A stretch of DNA of 15,706 bases from Actinomycetales bacterium. Its GTDB lineage: Bacteria; Actinomycetota; Actinomycetes; Actinomycetales; Beutenbergiaceae. The stretch is from the NCBI GenBank assembly GCA_016649925.1, contig JAENWO010000017.1:1-15706 (forward strand), given 5' to 3'. How positions within the stretch are numbered: position 1 is the first letter of the stretch; every line of letters begins with the position of its first letter. Position numbers and translations under genes: made by a program. Under the pieces are notes generated by a model. That model saw only the letters and a program-made list of their open reading frames with translations. It did not search any database and was not told where the DNA came from. This document shows, one piece after another, positions 1-6,348 of the stretch.

Positions 1-2
1 CC

Positions 3-257
3 CCCGACTCCTCCCGTTGGGATGCGGAGATCACCGAGATCCTCGACGACGCCGCCCGCGCCGACCGGGCCCCGGGGTGGGAGACGCCCGTCACGGCCGT
101 CTTCGTCATCTTCGCGACCCTCCTCCTCCTGGGTGTCCTCGTGGCGCTCGTGCAGGTGTGGCGGGCCACCGGGGACGAGCTTTGGGGGGTCCTGCTCGCC
201 GTCGCCGTCGCCGGGATCACCGGCGCGTACTGCCGTCTGATCGGAGACTCAAAATGA
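3..257 (+). CDS. C-terminal part of a small phage membrane protein (5' end outside window)
   Basis: An open frame enters from the left edge and stops at TGA 255-257, giving at least 84 residues. After a soluble acidic stretch it has two hydrophobic segments: one beginning TAVFVIFATLLLLG and continuing to about VQVW, and a second beginning LWGVLLAVAVAGITG. They are separated by a short charged loop (RATGDE), so this is a two-helix hairpin membrane protein or the C-terminal hairpin of a larger one. The stop overlaps the next start as ATGA, as at most junctions here. The function is not recognisable. Small membrane proteins of this type are common in actinophage genomes. The true start cannot be seen. 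Confidence 0.6.
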   Translation, partial: PDSSRWDAEITEILDDAARADRAPGWETPVTAVFVIFATLLLLGVLVALVQVWRATGDELWGVLLAVAVAGITGAYCRLIGDSK

Positions 258-742
258 GCACCACCGTCATGAACCGCTTTGGCGCCGCCGAGGTTGTCCT
301 CGACGCTTACCCCAGCGACGGGGTGGAGTGCATCGCAGTCGCGACGCGTTCCGCTCGCGGCACGCCCGAGTGGTACTCGAACTTCGACCGCGCCGATTTC
401 CTGGCCGCCGTGGAGGCTGAGTGCGGGGTCCGCATCGTCCCAGCCGACAGCATCGTCATCGAGCCGAGCGAGCCGCTGGCCCAGTGGGAAGCGGAACTGC
501 TCCTCGCTGGCGAGCGCAACCTCACCGCCGACAGGGCGCGGAGCATCGGGACGGACTACTTCCACATGGCGCAGCACCTGGACGCGCACCCACACGAGCC
601 GCCGGTCGATGAGGCGCAGGTCGCTGCCTTGTCGGTCGCGTTGATCGCCAACGAGGAGCACGACTTCCAGACCGATGACGCCTATGCCCGCCGCCTCTAC
701 CTCGCGGGTGTCCGCATAGAGCCGACCGAGGCGACGTCGTGA
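254..742 (+). CDS. Hypothetical phage protein, 162 aa
   Basis: ATG 254 overlaps the previous stop by 4 nt and has GGAG at 243-246, 7 nt upstream, so it is preferred over longer extensions that run into the membrane-protein gene in another frame. The protein is acidic and soluble with no signal peptide or membrane segment. It has an N-terminal alpha/beta-looking half (VECIAVATRS, VRIVPADSIVIEPS) and a helical C-terminal half (AQVAALSVALIANEEHD). I do not recognise the family. The C-terminus EATS and the stop/start sequence that encodes it recur at two other junctions in the window, at 1096-1113 and 13804-13821. Confidence 0.75.
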   Translation: MSTTVMNRFGAAEVVLDAYPSDGVECIAVATRSARGTPEWYSNFDRADFLAAVEAECGVRIVPADSIVIEPSEPLAQWEAELLLAGERNLTADRARSIGTDYFHMAQHLDAHPHEPPVDEAQVAALSVALIANEEHDFQTDDAYARRLYLAGVRIEPTEATS

Positions 743-745
743 GCG
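728..745 (+). repeat. Junction repeat copy 1 (18 nt)
   Basis: GAGGCGACGTCGTGAGCG spans the stop of the 254 gene and the GTG start of the 739 gene. It is identical to 13804-13821, and 1096-1113 differs at two bases (the start codon A/G and one base after the stop). All three encode a C-terminal EATS. Confidence 0.6.
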
Positions 746-1110
746 CCGGGGTGGAACTGATCGCGGCCGAACGTCGCCGCCAGGTCGAAGCCGAGGGGTG
801 GACTGTCGATCACGACGCCGCCCATGGGCCTGACGACCTCGCGCTCGCGGCCGTCTGCTACGCGATGCCTGAGCGTGTGCGTGGGCGGGACATCCTCCCG
901 GCATGGCCGTGGACGCCCGCGTACTGGAAGCCGACGCCTGACGACCGGGTGCGGGAACTGGTCAAGGCCGGGGCGCTGATCGCAGCCGAGATCGACCGGC
1001 TGATACCCCCAGCAGTCATCGCCCGCCGCCTGCTCGCCGACGCCCGGATCCCCGCGTCGGAGCACACATGCGAGCACGCGATCTTCGTCCCGGACGAGGC
1101 GACGTCATGA
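739..1110 (+). CDS. Conserved phage protein of the AERxRQ...WKP type, 123 aa
   Basis: The GTG start overlaps the upstream stop by 4 nt. The protein has the pattern of a family found widely in phages of both proteobacteria and actinobacteria. It starts with a helix ELIAAERRRQVEAEGW (residues 6-21), then a D-H pair (DHDAAH), a helix of small residues around LALAAVCYA, a WPW...YWKP block near residues 56-65, and a closing helix RELVKAGALIAAEIDRL (72-88). To my knowledge the family has no assigned function. The C-terminal tail contains CxxxxxxC...H residues of unknown meaning. The call to the recurrent family is from memory of its motif order; no biochemical role is inferred. Confidence 0.75.
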   Translation: MSAGVELIAAERRRQVEAEGWTVDHDAAHGPDDLALAAVCYAMPERVRGRDILPAWPWTPAYWKPTPDDRVRELVKAGALIAAEIDRLIPPAVIARRLLADARIPASEHTCEHAIFVPDEATS

Positions 1111-1113
1111 CCG
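1096..1113 (+). repeat. Junction repeat copy 2 (18 nt, two mismatches)
   Basis: GAGGCGACGTCATGACCG spans the 739 gene stop and the 1107 gene ATG. It matches 728-745 at 16 of 18 positions and again encodes a C-terminal EATS. Confidence 0.5.
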
Positions 1114-1271
1114 ACTTCGCCGACGTGACCGCCCGTGAGCGCGACGAGGCCGCCCGGTGGGTCGAGCAGGACGAGATCGACCGGGGCGCGGTGGCGGCAC
1201 AGCGGGCGCGGTGGCAGCGGATCGCGGACAAGGCCGCGCTCGGGATGCAGATCACCGGGGATGCGTCATGA
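1107..1271 (+). CDS. Small helical protein, paralogue of the 3084 gene, 54 aa
   Basis: ATG 1107 overlaps the previous stop by 4 nt. A longer in-frame start at 1068 would bury 40 nt in the upstream gene and is not preferred. The product is a charged, probably all-helical peptide. Its block ERDEAARWVEQDEID is closely matched by EREEAARWVEMDDLD in the 61-residue protein at 3084-3269, and both are followed by an A/R-rich helix. The two genes are therefore probably paralogues or two copies of one short domain. Function is unknown. It sits directly upstream of an ASCH-domain gene. Confidence 0.65.
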   Translation: MTDFADVTARERDEAARWVEQDEIDRGAVAAQRARWQRIADKAALGMQITGDAS

Positions 1272-1771
1272 GGGCCATCACCGTCCGTCAGCCCCACGCC
1301 TGGGCGATCGTCCACCTCGGCAAGGTCGAGAACCGGACCCGGAACATCGCCGGGTCCTACCGCGGGCCGGTCGCCATCCACGCCGGGTTGCACCCGTTCG
1401 AGCAGGACAACATGTCGAGCCGCGCACACCGCGACGCGCACGGCTCCGAGACCCCCACCGAGATCGCGTTCGGCGCGATCATCGGCGTCGCTGACCTCGT
1501 TGACGTGCACCACGCAGACGAGTGCTGGGACCGCGAGTTGCACCGGGTGGTGCGGCTGTACCGCGAGCACCGCGACGAGTTCGCCGCCATTCCCGACAAC
1601 GGCGCGGGCGGCATCCTCGGCAGGTTGCGCCCCTGCTCCCCGTGGGCGATGGACGAGCACTGGCACCTCGTGTGGGAGAACCCGCGACCGCTCGCCGTTC
1701 CGATCCCCGCCAAGGGTCGCCTCGGGCTGTGGACGCTCCCCGACGACATCGCTGAGCAGGTGACCTCATGA
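1268..1771 (+). CDS. ASCH-domain protein, 167 aa
   Basis: The N-terminus, MRAITVRQPHAWAIVHLGK then VENRTR (residues 1-24), is the hallmark of ASCH domains, which form a PUA-like beta-barrel. It is followed by GPVAIHAG (33-40), a core strand IIGVADLVDV (71-80) and a C-terminal block HWHLVWENPRPLAVPI (131-146) ending RLGLW. ASCH proteins bind RNA or modified nucleosides, and some bacterial members hydrolyse N4-acetylcytidine, so a role in RNA or nucleoside handling is plausible but not shown here. The length suits a single-domain phage ASCH protein. ATG 1268 overlaps the upstream stop by 4 nt. The domain assignment is strong; the substrate is unknown. Confidence 0.88.
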   Translation: MRAITVRQPHAWAIVHLGKVENRTRNIAGSYRGPVAIHAGLHPFEQDNMSSRAHRDAHGSETPTEIAFGAIIGVADLVDVHHADECWDRELHRVVRLYREHRDEFAAIPDNGAGGILGRLRPCSPWAMDEHWHLVWENPRPLAVPIPAKGRLGLWTLPDDIAEQVTS

Positions 1772-2133
1772 TCAGAGACGACTTCGGCCCCGACGAGCGC
1801 TACTACGACGAGCGGGACACCCGCCCCGTCCTGCGCTGCTGCGACGGTGACGCCACCCGCAGCCACGGGCATGCGCGTGACTGCGTGCGCCGCGGGATGC
1901 CCGCCCCGAGGATCCTCCCCGGTGACCCGACCCCCGGTGACGTGCTGCGTGACCTCGTGAGCTCCCTGCACGTCACCGACCTGCCCGGCTACGTGACGGC
2001 CCTCGCCGCGGAATACGACCATGCCGAGGCGGCCCGCGAGCGCCCGATCTTCGACAACTCCGCTTACTGGCGCGGACAGAGCGAGGACATCCGGGACCAC
2101 AACAGCGAACGCTCAGGCCGGGCGACCGCATGA
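1768..2133 (+). CDS. Hypothetical protein with a Cys/His cluster, 121 aa
   Basis: The ATG overlaps the upstream stop by 4 nt. Near the N-terminus are C24, C25, H33, H35 and C39 (RCCDGDATRSHGHARDC), a spacing that could hold a metal. The middle (DVLRDLVSSLHVTDLPGYVTALAAEYDHA) is probably helical, and the C-terminus is polar and likely disordered. I do not recognise a family. The acidic, Cys/His-containing character resembles other small proteins in this block. Confidence 0.65.
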   Translation: MIRDDFGPDERYYDERDTRPVLRCCDGDATRSHGHARDCVRRGMPAPRILPGDPTPGDVLRDLVSSLHVTDLPGYVTALAAEYDHAEAARERPIFDNSAYWRGQSEDIRDHNSERSGRATA

Positions 2134-2351
2134 GCGCCGTCGAGGACCGGCTTGCGGAGATCGAGGCGCAATACGACGCGGCGACCGAGGGGCCGTGGGA
2201 CGAGGTGATCGCCGCGCTGCGGGCCGTCCTCGCGCTGCACGTCGAGAGCAAGTCGGGCGGATGGTGCTCCCAGCAGGAGGGCGGGCACAACGAGGTCTGG
2301 CCCTGCCCGACCATGCGTGCGATCACCGCCGCCTTGTGCGTGACCGCGTGA
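2130..2351 (+). CDS. Small actinophage protein with PCPT motif, 73 aa
   Basis: The ATG start overlaps the upstream stop by 4 nt. Residues 17-23 read AATEGPW and are followed by a helix AALRAVLALH, a glycine/cysteine segment (GGWC, C46) and WPCPTMRAI (57-65). The order 'ALRAVLALH ... C ... PCPT-RAI--AL' recurs in small actinophage and Streptomyces proteins, where a CxxC often stands in the middle. Here one cysteine of that pair appears to be missing, which may mean the metal site is degenerate. Function is unknown. Confidence 0.7.
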   Translation: MSAVEDRLAEIEAQYDAATEGPWDEVIAALRAVLALHVESKSGGWCSQQEGGHNEVWPCPTMRAITAALCVTA

Positions 2352-2521
2352 GCGCCCCCGACGCCCTGCGCCTGGCTCTCATGGAGCCGGATGCCTACGG
2401 CGCCCACTGTGCTGCCACCCGCACCGACGCTCTCGGATGGATCGCGGCCACCTGCACCCTGCCAGCCGGTCACGACGGCGCCACCCACACCGACATACAC
2501 GAGGGACGGACATGGACATGA
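2348..2521 (+). CDS. Small C...GH..H protein, 57 aa
   Basis: GTG 2348 overlaps the preceding stop by 4 nt, and an in-frame extension upstream would overlap the whole previous gene. The C-terminal half contains CTLPAGHDGATHTD followed by GRTW, with C36, H42 and H47. The C-x-L-x-x-GH-x-G-x-H pattern recurs in many actinophage small proteins and may be a single metal-binding knuckle. A related CHLPRGHEGRC occurs in the protein at 12494-12964. Function is unknown. Confidence 0.65.
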   Translation: MSAPDALRLALMEPDAYGAHCAATRTDALGWIAATCTLPAGHDGATHTDIHEGRTWT

Positions 2522-3087
2522 GCACCGACGAGACGCGCGAGGCCCTGACGGCTGCGGTTCGTGAGGGCGAGGCGGCCGGGATGTACGCCGACGACGCTTC
2601 TAGCCGGGTCCTGGTTGTGGGCGCGTTTCGGGCGTCATGGGACGAGGACGTGCTGCTCGGGCGGGTGCTGCGCTGGCAGCGCGACCGAGGGATGACTCCC
2701 GATGCCGACGACGACCGCGAGGCCGTCCGCGCAGTCCTTGACATCCAGCGCCCGCTCGCCCTGCTGGACGTCCTCGCCGCGAGGGACGCCGAGGTCGAGC
2801 GGCTGACCGAGGCGGCGTCTGTGGCCGAGCAGTACGCGGGGATCGCACACGAGCAGCGGGACGAGGCCCGGGCTGCCCTGGTCGCGCTCCGGGAGGCGGT
2901 GGAGGGGCTGGACCTCGACGTCCTGGAGGACGTGGCTTTCGACCTCGGGCACACGGTCTACGAGGCGACGGAATCCGAGCCGGCAGAGTGCACTGACGAG
3001 TGCCCGGCTTGTGCGATCGAGGACACCGTGGCGCGCCTCCGCGCCGCCCTGGCCGCTGCCCCCAGCGAGACGGAGACGGGCCGATGA
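2512..3087 (+). CDS. Coiled-coil hypothetical protein with C-terminal Cys triad, 191 aa
   Basis: Two in-frame ATGs compete. ATG 2512 has GAGGG at 2501-2505 with a 6-nt spacer. ATG 2518 gives the usual 4-nt overlap but a 12-nt spacer. I chose 2512; the difference is two residues. The N-terminal third is helical and acidic (ETREALTAAVREGEAAG). A long heptad-like region follows from about residue 95 to 150 (ARDAEVERLTEAASVAEQYA, EARAALVALREAVEGL). The C-terminal part has CTDECPAC, a CxxxCxxC cluster, then a final helix. The family is not recognised. Coiled-coil plus Cys-cluster proteins are common fillers in actinophage early regions. Confidence 0.7.
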   Translation: MDMSTDETREALTAAVREGEAAGMYADDASSRVLVVGAFRASWDEDVLLGRVLRWQRDRGMTPDADDDREAVRAVLDIQRPLALLDVLAARDAEVERLTEAASVAEQYAGIAHEQRDEARAALVALREAVEGLDLDVLEDVAFDLGHTVYEATESEPAECTDECPACAIEDTVARLRAALAAAPSETETGR

Positions 3088-3269
3088 ACGACGACATGGA
3101 CGCACGCCGCGACGCCGAGCGTGAGGAGGCCGCGAGGTGGGTCGAGATGGACGACCTCGACCCGGCGGCCCTCGCCAGTCAGTGGGCCATGATCGCACGG
3201 GCGCTCGCCGCCGCCCGGACACGGCCCGTCGTGGTGAGCGTGGACTACGTGGGGCCGGTGTCGGCGTGA
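3084..3269 (+). CDS. Small helical protein, paralogue of the 1107 gene, 61 aa
   Basis: ATG 3084 overlaps the upstream stop by 4 nt, in a frame that otherwise extends upstream inside the coiled-coil gene. The block EREEAARWVEMDDLD matches ERDEAARWVEQDEID of the 54-residue protein at 1107-1271. After this come an alanine-rich helix and a C-terminal strand-like tail, VVVSVDYVGPV, which the shorter copy lacks. It lies immediately before the recombination nuclease gene. Function is unknown. Confidence 0.65.
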   Translation: MNDDMDARRDAEREEAARWVEMDDLDPAALASQWAMIARALAAARTRPVVVSVDYVGPVSA

Positions 3270-4060
3270 GTGCCAAGCCAAAGGCCACCGGGCTCGTCTT
3301 CTACCCGGCGTCACACAGATATCGTCTGGACGGCGAATGGGTGCCCGGTGTCACGACCATCATCGGCGTCCTCGACAAGCCAGCGCTCTCGAAGTGGGCC
3401 GCCGCACAGGTCGCCGAGTTCGTCGCCGACGAGCGTGATGCCGTCGAAGCGCTGCGCACCATGGGCCGCGAGCCGATGGTCAACGCACTCAAGGCGATGC
3501 CCTGGCAGAAGCGCGACGACGCCGCGACGCGCGGGACCACGTTCCACGACCTCGCCGAGCGCATCGCCCGGGGCGAAGCGGTCGAGGTCCCGCCCGAGCA
3601 GATCGGGCTCGTCGAGTCGGCCCTCGCGTTCATGGAGGACTGGCACATCGAGCCCGTCCTCATCGAGCAGACCGTCGCGTCCCGCGAGCACCTGTGGGCC
3701 GGGAGGCTCGACCTCGCCGCCGACCACAACAAGGGACCGCGGGCGATCTTCGACTGGAAGTCCGGCAAGCGCATCTACACGTCGGCCGCGTTCCAGCTCA
3801 ACGCCTACGGGCACGCCGAGTTCTACGGCGAGGACGGCGACGAGCACCCGATGGCCGACCTCGGCATCGAGGCCGCGTGGGGCGTGCACATCCGCGAGGA
3901 CGGGTACGACGTCCTGCCGCTGCGGTATGGCCCCGACATCTACGCCGAGTTCCTGGCGATCCGGGCCGTCTATGAGATCAACAAGCGCGCCGAGGGCAAT
4001 TGGCGCATCCCCGGCACCGGCTACGTCGGCGCCGCCTACATCGCACAGGAAGTGGCCTGA
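3266..4060 (+). CDS. PD-(D/E)XK exonuclease, Cas4/RecB-like, 264 aa
   Basis: This is probably the phage recombination exonuclease that resects DNA ends for the annealing protein encoded next. Motifs of the PDDEXK_1/Cas4-RecB nuclease clade are visible: RGTTFHDLAE with H94, AGRLDLAAD with D149, IFDWKSGK with D163 and K165 (the D-x-K core), and the downstream QLNAYGHA with Q177 and Y181 (the QxxxY motif). The N-terminal SHRYRLDGEWVPGVTTII is typical of the phage members. I see no iron-sulphur cysteine set of true Cas4, so it is better called a RecB-like nuclease. The start is GTG 3266, a 4-nt overlap; upstream extension is only shadow sequence. The stop overlaps the next ATG by one base (TGATG), suggesting coupled synthesis with its annealase partner. 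Confidence 0.88.
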   Translation: MSAKPKATGLVFYPASHRYRLDGEWVPGVTTIIGVLDKPALSKWAAAQVAEFVADERDAVEALRTMGREPMVNALKAMPWQKRDDAATRGTTFHDLAERIARGEAVEVPPEQIGLVESALAFMEDWHIEPVLIEQTVASREHLWAGRLDLAADHNKGPRAIFDWKSGKRIYTSAAFQLNAYGHAEFYGEDGDEHPMADLGIEAAWGVHIREDGYDVLPLRYGPDIYAEFLAIRAVYEINKRAEGNWRIPGTGYVGAAYIAQEVA

Positions 4061-4833
4061 TGGACGCGAAGCAAGCCAAGGCGCTGCGGGAACCGTTCCC
4101 CGCTGCCACGGTCGGCAAGTTGCCGAAGCCCTACAAGAAGGAGTCGCCCAAAGGCACCTGCCGCGAGTGCGGCGGATACCACGGCCTGCCCGCCGCGCAC
4201 CTCGACTATGTGGGGCACGCTGCCGCGACCGACCGACTGTTGCAGGTCGACCCCGACTGGAACTGGGAGCCGTTCGCCCTCGACAGCAACGGCCTGCCGA
4301 TGCTCGACAGCAACCGGAACCTGTGGATCAGGCTCACGGTCGCCGGCGTGACCCGCATCGGTGTTGGCGACGGCATGGGCCTCAAGGAATGCATCGGTGA
4401 CGCGATCCGCAACGCCGCCATGAGGTTCGGTGTGGCGCTCGACCTCTGGGCCAAGGAGGACCTACAGGCGGCCGACGTGGAGCGCGGCGTCGACCCGGCC
4501 GCACCCTCGCAGGCTGAGCCGGTCGCGGCCCCCGCGCCGACGCGGACGATGAGCCGCGCCAGACCGCGGGGCCCGGCGCCCGTGTCCGCGCCAGACGTCG
4601 CGCCAACCTCCCCGCCCGCTGCGCCCGTCGCGGACGTGCGTACCGACGCGCAATCCCGGCGGCTGTTCGCCCTGCTCCGCGAGAACAGCCTCGACGACCG
4701 CGAGGCCGTGCTCGCCTGGCTCTCTACCCTCCTGGGCCGCGACGTCGACTCGACCAAGACGCTCACGAAGGCGGAGGCGAGTTCGGCTATGGACGCACTC
4801 GCACCTGAGCCACCCGAGCAGGTGGCGTCATGA
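4060..4833 (+). CDS. Rad52-like single-strand annealing protein, 257 aa
   Basis: Residues 18-135 carry the annealase-type core: VGKLPKPYKK, then CRECGGYHGLPAAHLDYVGH (34-53), ATDRL, DWNWEP (66-71), LWIRLTVAGVTRIGVGDG (88-105) and IGDAIRNAAMRFGVALDLW (112-130). The order 'tyrosine-rich helix / W-x-W-E strand / G-x-G / DA--NA-MRFG' matches the Rad52/Sak superfamily, which anneals complementary single strands. An insert of proline and alanine (about 145-190) is a flexible linker. The C-terminal TDAQSRRLFALL to LTKAEASSAMDAL (195-246) is a small helical domain often attached to actinophage annealases. The N-terminal CxxC-GGYH may bind zinc. Adjacent to the nuclease, it makes a Red/RecET-like exonuclease-annealase pair. 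Erf-type or Sak3-type labels are possible alternatives. Confidence 0.8.
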   Translation: MDAKQAKALREPFPAATVGKLPKPYKKESPKGTCRECGGYHGLPAAHLDYVGHAAATDRLLQVDPDWNWEPFALDSNGLPMLDSNRNLWIRLTVAGVTRIGVGDGMGLKECIGDAIRNAAMRFGVALDLWAKEDLQAADVERGVDPAAPSQAEPVAAPAPTRTMSRARPRGPAPVSAPDVAPTSPPAAPVADVRTDAQSRRLFALLRENSLDDREAVLAWLSTLLGRDVDSTKTLTKAEASSAMDALAPEPPEQVAS

Positions 4834-4976
4834 CCTTCCTCACATACGCCGACCCGTCACTCCCCCCCGGCGTCCTCACCGTCACCTGCGAGGTGTGCGG
4901 GGACTCGTACAGATGCACGTCCGGGCCGTGGGCTGCGGCGTGGGTGCAGGCTCATGTGTGCAGGGGTGCGGCATGA
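4830..4976 (+). CDS. Zinc-ribbon-like microprotein, 48 aa
   Basis: The ATG overlaps the annealase stop by 4 nt and the stop overlaps the next ATG by 4 nt, so the gene fits the tiling exactly. The protein contains CEVCGDSY (C20, C23) and AHVCRG (H42, C44), a CxxC...HxC arrangement consistent with one small zinc knuckle. The stretch SGPWAAAWVQAH links the two halves and is likely a helix. This architecture recurs in tiny actinophage proteins. Function is unknown. Confidence 0.65.
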   Translation: MTFLTYADPSLPPGVLTVTCEVCGDSYRCTSGPWAAAWVQAHVCRGAA

Positions 4977-5113
4977 GCACCTTCCCGCCTCCCACTGACG
5001 AGGAGCCCCGACCACACGCCAACACGGCCGCGGAGGTAGCCCTCGCGGGTGCGTGCCTGACCCGGCACGAGGCATGGGACGTGGGCTGGTATTTCGGGCT
5101 GGCGGCGTCATGA
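4973..5113 (+). CDS. Hypothetical microprotein, 46 aa
   Basis: It is bounded by 4-nt ATGA overlaps on both sides. The N-terminal third is proline-rich and disordered (FPPPTDEEPRPHAN). The rest, AAEVALAGACLTRHEAWDVG, is a single amphipathic helix ending in WYFGLAAS. No family is recognised. It may serve mainly in translational coupling into the methyltransferase gene. Confidence 0.55.
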   Translation: MSTFPPPTDEEPRPHANTAAEVALAGACLTRHEAWDVGWYFGLAAS

Positions 5114-6348
5114 GCACCGTCACGGTTGGTTCCCTCTTCTCCGGCTACGAGGGCATCGGCCTAGCACTCAAGGAAGTGTTCGACGCCGACCCGATCTGGT
5201 TCTCGGAGTTCGACAAGGCCGCGTCGAAGGTGCTCGCCCACCACTACCCCGACGTCCCGAACCTCGGCGACATCACCAAGATCGACTGGTCCGTCGTCAC
5301 CCCGCCGACCATCGTGTGCGGCGGCTCACCGTGCCAGGACATGTCCACCGCCGGCAAGGGCGCGGGCATGAAGGCCGGCACGCGCTCGGGCCTCTGGTCC
5401 TACATGCGCGACGCAATCGCAGCACTCAGGCCATCGCTGGTGGTCTGGGAGAACGTCAGGGGAGCCCTCAGTGCCGATGCCGATAGCGACATGGAACCCT
5501 GCGCGGGATGTGTGGGAGACGGAGACGACGGGCCTGTTCTGCGAGCACTCGGACGCGTTCTTGGCGACCTGGCCGGCATCGGGTATGACGCTGCGTGGAC
5601 GGGCCTACGAGCTGCCGACGTGGGAGCCCCGCACGGGAGGTTCCGGGTCTTCGTCCTCGCCTGGCCCGCTGCTCAAGACGCCGACCTCGCAGTTGGCGCA
5701 GAACGGCGGTTCGCAGCACCCGGACAAGCGGAAGGCTGGGGGGCACGGGCCGACGCTCGCGGACGAGATCGAGCACCTGTTGCCGAGGACCGCCTGACCC
5801 TGCTCCCGACGCCCGCCGTCAACGACATGGGTGCCGGGAAGACCGTGGACGCCTGGGACGCCTGGACAGCATCGATGCAGGCGAAGCACGGCAACGGCAA
5901 CGGGCACGGTGCGAGCCTGAGCATCGAAGCGCTTCGGCTGCTGCCGACCCCGCGCGCTACTCGCGGCGGAAGCGGCACGGAGACGATGTACGGCCTTGGC
6001 GCCGTGCGCTCCGACGAGAACCGCACGCAAGGTCAGGTGCTCATGCCGAGCGCTGTGCAGCCCGTGAACTTCGGCCGCTACACCACTGCCATCGAGCGCT
6101 GGGAAGCCATCACCCGACCAGCACCCTCACCCACTGAGCCGACCGGCAAGGGCGGGGCGCAGCGACTCTCGCCCCGGTTCGAGGAATGGATGATGGACGT
6201 CCCTGACGGCTGGATCACCGACGTGCCCGGGGTCAGCCACAACGACGCGATCAAAATGCTCGGCAACGGCGTCGTGAAGTCTCAGGCTGCTGCCGCGATC
6301 CGCCACCTGCTCGGCATCCAAGCCAACGCCCTCCGGAGAGCAGCATGA
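5110..6348 (+). CDS. C5-cytosine DNA methyltransferase, 412 aa
   Basis: The enzyme would transfer methyl from S-adenosylmethionine to carbon 5 of cytosine. Visible motifs are I (GSLFSGYEGIGLAL, residues 7-20), IV (GGSPCQDMS with catalytic C75), VI (ENVRGA, 114-119), VIII (GAPHGRFRVFVLAW, 172-185) and X (MLGNGVVKSQAAAAI, 383-397). Between VIII and X, residues about 190-370 form the variable target-recognition part, which here carries two LLPTP repeats (231-235, 277-281) and a phage-typical block, ERWEAITRPAPSPTEP (329-344). No restriction endonuclease gene is seen, so it is an orphan, probably protecting phage DNA from host restriction. The start is ATG 5110, a 4-nt overlap. Part of the gene is also open and conserved-looking in a second frame (5471-5797). 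The target site cannot be predicted. Confidence 0.9.
   Translation: MSTVTVGSLFSGYEGIGLALKEVFDADPIWFSEFDKAASKVLAHHYPDVPNLGDITKIDWSVVTPPTIVCGGSPCQDMSTAGKGAGMKAGTRSGLWSYMRDAIAALRPSLVVWENVRGALSADADSDMEPCAGCVGDGDDGPVLRALGRVLGDLAGIGYDAAWTGLRAADVGAPHGRFRVFVLAWPAAQDADLAVGAERRFAAPGQAEGWGARADARGRDRAPVAEDRLTLLPTPAVNDMGAGKTVDAWDAWTASMQAKHGNGNGHGASLSIEALRLLPTPRATRGGSGTETMYGLGAVRSDENRTQGQVLMPSAVQPVNFGRYTTAIERWEAITRPAPSPTEPTGKGGAQRLSPRFEEWMMDVPDGWITDVPGVSHNDAIKMLGNGVVKSQAAAAIRHLLGIQANALRRAA
5471..5797 (+). CDS. Overlapping gene inside the methyltransferase gene: WNPARDVWET family protein, 108 aa
   Basis: This frame is shifted relative to the methyltransferase and lies wholly inside it. A GTG start at 5471 is preceded by AGGGGAG at 5458-5464 with a 6-nt spacer; an in-frame ATG is at 5477. 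The product contains ATWNPARDVWETE, LFCEHSDAFLATWPASGMT, GRAYELPTWEPRTGGSGSSS, LLKTPTS, GGSQHPDK and LADEIEHLLP. I recognise these in order as a recurrent actinophage/Streptomyces protein family (often followed by LLPTP repeats), though this is memory and not a search. The main frame over the same bases still reads canonical methyltransferase motif VIII, so both frames look selected. It ends at TGA 5795-5797, just before the main frame begins its own LLPTP segment. Expression is unproven; a shadow of conserved methyltransferase DNA is the alternative. Confidence 0.45.
   Translation: MPMPIATWNPARDVWETETTGLFCEHSDAFLATWPASGMTLRGRAYELPTWEPRTGGSGSSSSPGPLLKTPTSQLAQNGGSQHPDKRKAGGHGPTLADEIEHLLPRTA

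Noticed and set aside
17..253. 5' extension of the 254 gene into the membrane-protein gene
   Set aside because: The extension is arginine-rich shadow sequence; ATG 254 has a Shine-Dalgarno and the usual 4-nt overlap.
3270..4400. Long + strand frame overlapping the nuclease and annealase genes
   Set aside because: The translation is low-complexity serine/arginine/proline, a frame shadow; the nuclease frame has all catalytic motifs.
5776..5806. Programmed -1 frameshift joining the overlapping frame to the methyltransferase C-terminus
   Set aside because: A shift at the stop would join the frames, but no slippery heptamer or clear downstream structure is visible, so the fusion is treated as evolutionary and not as programmed.
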